Origin: Calditrichia bacterium
Lineage (GTDB): Bacteria; Calditrichota; Calditrichia; RBG-13-44-9; J075
Length of the DNA: 64,000 bases
Assembly: GCA_028284445.1 (NCBI GenBank)
Contig: JANQRS010000068.1
Location: forward strand, 124,001 to 188,000
Reading direction: 5' to 3'
Below, one piece after another: positions 60,667-64,000 of the stretch (positions within the stretch are counted from its first letter, which is position 1; every line of letters begins with the position of its first letter). The notes below the pieces were generated by a model. That model ran no database searches, had not been told where the DNA came from, and worked only from the letters and a program-made list of their open reading frames with translations. The position numbers and the translations under genes are program-made.

Positions 60667-60678
60667 GCGAGGGCCTAA

Positions 60679-61806
60679 ATGAAAAAAGACCCACCACGTG
60701 CTGTTGTTTCCCGTGCGACACGGGATGATGACGAAGACCTTCGCCGCCTGCTGCGTGATACGCCGATGGCTGGTCGAATCGGGGTGGCTTTTACGCGAGA
60801 ACCGGATTATTTCTCTGCGGCAGAGGTGGAAGGCGAACACGTAGATGTGGCTATTGCTCGTGATACTGCCAGCAATAATGTGGTCGGTTTTGGCACCCGG
60901 GCTGAAAAAAAGTGCTTTTTGAACGGCGATGAAGAAACGATTGGCTATCTAAGCGGTCTCCGTTTACAACCGGCCTATCGCAATGGCATGCTGGTCGCTC
61001 GTGGTTATCAATTGATGAAGCAGTTTCATCAGGAACGTCCTGTGAGTCTCTACATTACCACAATCATTGAAGATAATGATTTGGCAAAATCGGTCCTCAC
61101 CTCGGGAAAGGCTGGCTTGCCGGCTTATCGAGATCTGGGACTTTATCATACATTGTCGATTCGTCCCCCGCGCAGCCTGCGGCCGCATGTGCCGGATGGC
61201 ATCAACATTCGCCGCGGCAGGGTAGAAGACGCCGATGAGATCGCAAATTTCCTGCAGGCGGAAGGACGCCACCGGCAGTTTTATCCGGTCTACCAAAAAG
61301 CACATTTATTGAACGAAGGTGGCTTGTTGCGGGCACTGTCCTGTCAGGATCTGGTATTGGCCTTCGAAAACGAGAGGCTTGTCGGTACTATTGCATTATG
61401 GCAACAAAAGCGCTTTAAGCAGAGTATCATTAGCGGATATAATCGCCAAACGGCAGTTGTGCGACCGCTGTATAACCTCTTGGCATCGATAAATGGTAAG
61501 CCGGGCTTGCCCCGTCAGGGTGCGCGCATCAATTATTTGACGTTGGCGTTGCTGGCGGTTCAAGACAATGATGCGAATATTTTTGAAGCACTCTTGCGCT
61601 GTGCCTTGTTTTATGCAAAGCAAACCCGTCGTTTACATTCCATCATGATCGGGTTTCATGAATTGGATCCGCTTCTGGCTGTGGCGGCAAAATTGCCGCA
61701 TATTGATTATCGTTCACGGTTGTACGGCGTGTTCTGGGAGGATGGTAAGGATGTTTTCGATAAACTGGATGATCGTATTCCATACCTTGAATTGGGAGCT
61801 TTATAA
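60679..61806 (+). CDS. GNAT-family N-acyltransferase-like protein
   Basis: The 375-residue protein has GNAT-like features: an N-terminal RATRDDDEDLRRLL segment, SAEVEGEHVDVAIARDTASNNVVGF strands, and GYLSGLRLQPAYRNGMLVARGYQLMKQF, which corresponds to the acetyl-CoA-binding V-x-x-x-x-RGxG/A loop. A second, related-looking half follows (NIRRGRVEDADEIANFL, LVGTIALWQ), so it may be a tandem GNAT. Substrate is unknown. Its stop (TAA at 61804-61806) abuts the ATG of the next gene. Confidence 0.75.
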   Translation: MKKDPPRAVVSRATRDDDEDLRRLLRDTPMAGRIGVAFTREPDYFSAAEVEGEHVDVAIARDTASNNVVGFGTRAEKKCFLNGDEETIGYLSGLRLQPAYRNGMLVARGYQLMKQFHQERPVSLYITTIIEDNDLAKSVLTSGKAGLPAYRDLGLYHTLSIRPPRSLRPHVPDGINIRRGRVEDADEIANFLQAEGRHRQFYPVYQKAHLLNEGGLLRALSCQDLVLAFENERLVGTIALWQQKRFKQSIISGYNRQTAVVRPLYNLLASINGKPGLPRQGARINYLTLALLAVQDNDANIFEALLRCALFYAKQTRRLHSIMIGFHELDPLLAVAAKLPHIDYRSRLYGVFWEDGKDVFDKLDDRIPYLELGAL

Positions 61807-62529
61807 ATGGCGCTCGTCGGCCGGAAGCTGGAAGTAGCGGAACTGGATGCACACCAGCGGGATCACATGTTTCAACTGCTTGACCGCTATTACAATAATG
61901 TTGTCCGCGAACAGTTCGATCAGGATCTTGCCGAAAAGAATTGGGTGATTTTGATGACTGATTCAGATAGCGGGGAAATTAAGGGATTTTCCACCCAGAT
62001 GTTATTCGAGCATCGATATCAGGGTGAAGACCTGCAGGTGGTTTTCTCCGGTGATACCATTATTGATCCCGCTCATTGGGGCAGCTTAACCTTGCCGATT
62101 ACCTTCGGAAATATGATGCTCGATATCCATGCTGAAAATCCCGGGAAGAAGTTGTTCTGGATGTTGATTTCCAAGGGATTTCGCACCTATCGTTTTTTAC
62201 CGGTCTTCTTTCGCGAGTTTTTTCCCCGCCATGATATTCCCATTGATAAATGGTCTCAAGGCTTGATTCATGAATTGGGAAAACGCAAATTTCCCGATCG
62301 ATATCACCCTGCCAGCGGTATTGTGCAGGCTAAAGTGGACTCGCAATCACTGAAGAGCGAATTGGCAGAGATCTCGAACGAGCGTCGCGAAAAGAACAAG
62401 CATATCGATTTCTTCATGGCTCGCAACCCCGGCGCTCAGCGTGGTGATGAGCTGGTTTGTCTGCTGCCCTTCTATCCGGCCAATATCAAGCCGTTTATCA
62501 TGCGGGAGTTAAAGAAGGTCCGCTCCTGA
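61807..62529 (+). CDS. Hypothetical protein of the radical SAM/GH3 operon
   Basis: The 240-residue soluble protein is not recognised. Its N-terminal part (LLDRYYNNVVREQFDQDLAEKNWVILM) and middle (GFSTQMLFEHRY, VVFSGDTIIDPAHWGS) suggest a GNAT-like alpha/beta fold without a clear CoA loop. Conserved-looking residues include WGSLTLPITFG and RTYRFLPVFFREFFP. Because it sits without gap between the GNAT gene and the GH3 gene, it is probably part of the same pathway. The stop and the next start overlap as TGATG. Confidence 0.65.
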   Translation: MALVGRKLEVAELDAHQRDHMFQLLDRYYNNVVREQFDQDLAEKNWVILMTDSDSGEIKGFSTQMLFEHRYQGEDLQVVFSGDTIIDPAHWGSLTLPITFGNMMLDIHAENPGKKLFWMLISKGFRTYRFLPVFFREFFPRHDIPIDKWSQGLIHELGKRKFPDRYHPASGIVQAKVDSQSLKSELAEISNERREKNKHIDFFMARNPGAQRGDELVCLLPFYPANIKPFIMRELKKVRS

Positions 62530-64000
62530 TGCCACTCGCTTGTTACCTGGCAAATACTGCCTGGCAGGCAAGTAATTATTTCGGCTGGCGGCGATTCCGA
62601 AAGGCGTCGCAAAATCTTGCCGAGACCCAGCGTGATTATCTGCTGCAACTCCTGCAACGTCATCGCGATACCGAATATGGACAAAAATACGGTTTTGCTT
62701 CAATCCGATCACCGCGGGCATTTCAGGAGCGCCTTCCAATAACGGATTACTCGGCCTATGAGGTGGCCGTACGAAAAATTCGCCGTGGTGCTGAGAATAT
62801 TCTAACCATTGATCCCGTCTCTCGTTTGGAGCCAACCAGCGGTACGACCAGCGGCACCCGTCTGATTCCATACTCTTCAACTTTGCGTGATGAATTTCAG
62901 CGAGGCATCTCACCGTGGATCTACAATCTTTATGATCATTATCCGAGTTTGAAAGGCGGTTCTGCCTATTGGGCAGTATCGCCACATCAGCAGTCACTCT
63001 CTGAGGTGGGGGATATTATCCCCATCGGTTTTGCGGAGGATGCCGAATACCTTGGTGGTGTCGAAAAATGGCTGGTTCAGCAAATCATGGCAGTACCTGC
63101 TCAAGTTGGCGGCATACTAGATATGGACACATTCCGCTATACCGTTCTACGTTTCTTGCTCGCCCGGGGTGACTTGCGGTTGATTTCAGTCTGGAATCCC
63201 AGCTACCTGTATTTGCTCCTGGAGCCACTTCGGGACTGGTGGCCGCTGCTGCTTGCCGACCTGCGAAACGGCGGGATCTCTTTTCCGCAGCCACCGCCTG
63301 ACTCCCTGGCAAAAATGTTGAGCACGTTGGCGCTGCCGCAAAAGCGGCGAGCCGATGAACTGGCCGCGCTTGATGTGGCCAACGGCGATGGCTGGTGTGA
63401 ACAAATCTGGCCGGAATTGACATTGATTAGCTGTTGGGGCGATGCCTGGGCTGCGCAGACCCTTCCAGTGCTCCAAAGTCTTTTCCCCTCGGTTGTCATT
63501 CAGCCAAAAGGTCTATTGGCGACGGAGGCATTTGTGACCTTTCCGTTGATCAGCGAGAATCAATTGCTCGGTCATGTGCTGTCTCCCAAAAGCCACTTCT
63601 TCGAATTTGAAGACTTGCAGGGCGGGGAATTGCAGTTGGCCCACGAATTGGAAATCGGGAAAAACTATGCGGTCATTGTTACCACCGGCGGCGGCTTGTA
63701 TCGATACCGCTTAAATGATCGCGTCGAGGTTTGCGGTTATTATCGGCAGCTGCCGCTCTTGAAATTCCTGGGAAAAGTTGCCGGAGTGTCGGATCTTTTC
63801 GGAGAAAAGCTGGGTGAAGATCACTTGCGGAGAATCATTGCCTCAGCGTTTAAAATATATGTGATTGATGAAAGTGCTTTCTATTTTATTGCTGCCGAGG
63901 AGCGCGAAGGCGGTGTTGGCTACACTCTGTTTTATAGTGGTGATCTGAATGGCCAGGCATATCAATTGGCTGAGCATGTTGAAGCAGAATTAGGGAGCAA
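62529..64000 (+). CDS. GH3-family acyl-adenylating enzyme, 3' truncated by window
   Basis: The frame is open from the ATG at 62529 to the window end (490 codons, no stop), so the gene continues. It has GH3 signatures: an N-terminal helical part, LEPTSGTTSGTRLIPYS (ATP-binding P-loop, Ser104-Thr110), FQRGISPW, YWAVSPH, then TEAFVTFPLISENQLLGH and YAVIVTTGGGLYRYRLNDRVEVCGY. GH3 enzymes adenylate carboxylic acids and conjugate them to amines. In bacteria they occur in small biosynthetic clusters. It completes the operon and supplies the activating step, with the GNAT genes as possible acyl donors. Confidence 0.9.
   Translation, partial: MPLACYLANTAWQASNYFGWRRFRKASQNLAETQRDYLLQLLQRHRDTEYGQKYGFASIRSPRAFQERLPITDYSAYEVAVRKIRRGAENILTIDPVSRLEPTSGTTSGTRLIPYSSTLRDEFQRGISPWIYNLYDHYPSLKGGSAYWAVSPHQQSLSEVGDIIPIGFAEDAEYLGGVEKWLVQQIMAVPAQVGGILDMDTFRYTVLRFLLARGDLRLISVWNPSYLYLLLEPLRDWWPLLLADLRNGGISFPQPPPDSLAKMLSTLALPQKRRADELAALDVANGDGWCEQIWPELTLISCWGDAWAAQTLPVLQSLFPSVVIQPKGLLATEAFVTFPLISENQLLGHVLSPKSHFFEFEDLQGGELQLAHELEIGKNYAVIVTTGGGLYRYRLNDRVEVCGYYRQLPLLKFLGKVAGVSDLFGEKLGEDHLRRIIASAFKIYVIDESAFYFIAAEEREGGVGYTLFYSGDLNGQAYQLAEHVEAELGS

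Noticed and set aside
1..64000. tRNA and rRNA genes
   Set aside because: No sequence with T-arm and acceptor complementarity or rRNA-like sequence was found by eye; a dedicated RNA search was not possible.

Overview
The window looks like a chromosome segment of a bacterium of the Fibrobacteres-Chlorobi-Bacteroidetes (FCB) superphylum, plausibly a Calditrichota/KSB1-type lineage. The reasons are a secreted protein with a type IX secretion (T9SS) sorting tail, DUF3570, DUF4266 and DUF3078 envelope proteins, an OmpA protein with calcium-binding thrombospondin type-3 repeats, many weak or absent Shine-Dalgarno sites, and a roughly 50% GC mosaic of housekeeping and accessory genes. No rRNA, tRNA or CRISPR array was seen. 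The placement is inference from gene content only.

Layout. 1-5.9 kb: tail of a macro-domain gene, an AbgT transporter, a DUF433 antitoxin with a broken DUF5615 partner, and a minus-strand operon thioredoxin-apbE-DUF4266-DUF3570 (a periplasmic flavin/redox system). 5.9-16 kb: mutL-miaA, envelope proteins (DUF3078, OmpA-TSP3), a SpoIIAA-like protein, a zinc-ribbon/TPR membrane protein, an RNA polymerase omega-like protein and a YtcJ-type amidohydrolase. 16-32 kb: a giant LVIVD/Ig-repeat surface protein, cinA, a Crp/Fnr regulator, an atypical glycogen-synthase-like protein, galT, a LOG-family protein, an S41 protease, a T9SS-exported protein of unknown catalytic type, tmk and a MATE exporter. 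32-38.6 kb: inositol-3-phosphate synthase and a CDP-alcohol phosphatidyltransferase (inositol phospholipid synthesis) beside rsmI, a protein of unknown function and a TPR protein. 39-44.5 kb: a lipid-modification-like cluster (alpha/beta-hydrolase-like protein, Rieske oxygenase, SnoaL-like protein, fatty-acid desaturase, PAP2 enzyme). 45-51 kb: a B12/radical SAM protein, an ECF sigma factor and a Ser/Thr kinase with TPRs. 51.4-57.5 kb: two tandem NACHT NTPases with C-terminal FGE/C-type-lectin-fold domains, bracketed by two copies of a 250-nt palindromic element. 58-64 kb: a tightly packed operon of two B12/radical SAM enzymes, a GNAT acyltransferase, an unknown protein and a GH3 acyl-adenylating enzyme cut by the window end.

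The main discovery is in the NACHT pair. Their last 40 homologous codons share a framework that is identical at every base except 23 sites. 22 of those sites lie in first or second positions of 13 codons ending in C or T. The framework is almost free of adenine, while the sequence just upstream has diverged mostly at third positions. This is the footprint of adenine-directed mutagenic retrohoming by a diversity-generating retroelement (DGR). No reverse transcriptase or template repeat was noticed in the window, so the retroelement would have to act from elsewhere. The pair therefore looks like a membrane-anchored, STAND-type signalling or defence sensor with a hypervariable ligand-binding tip.
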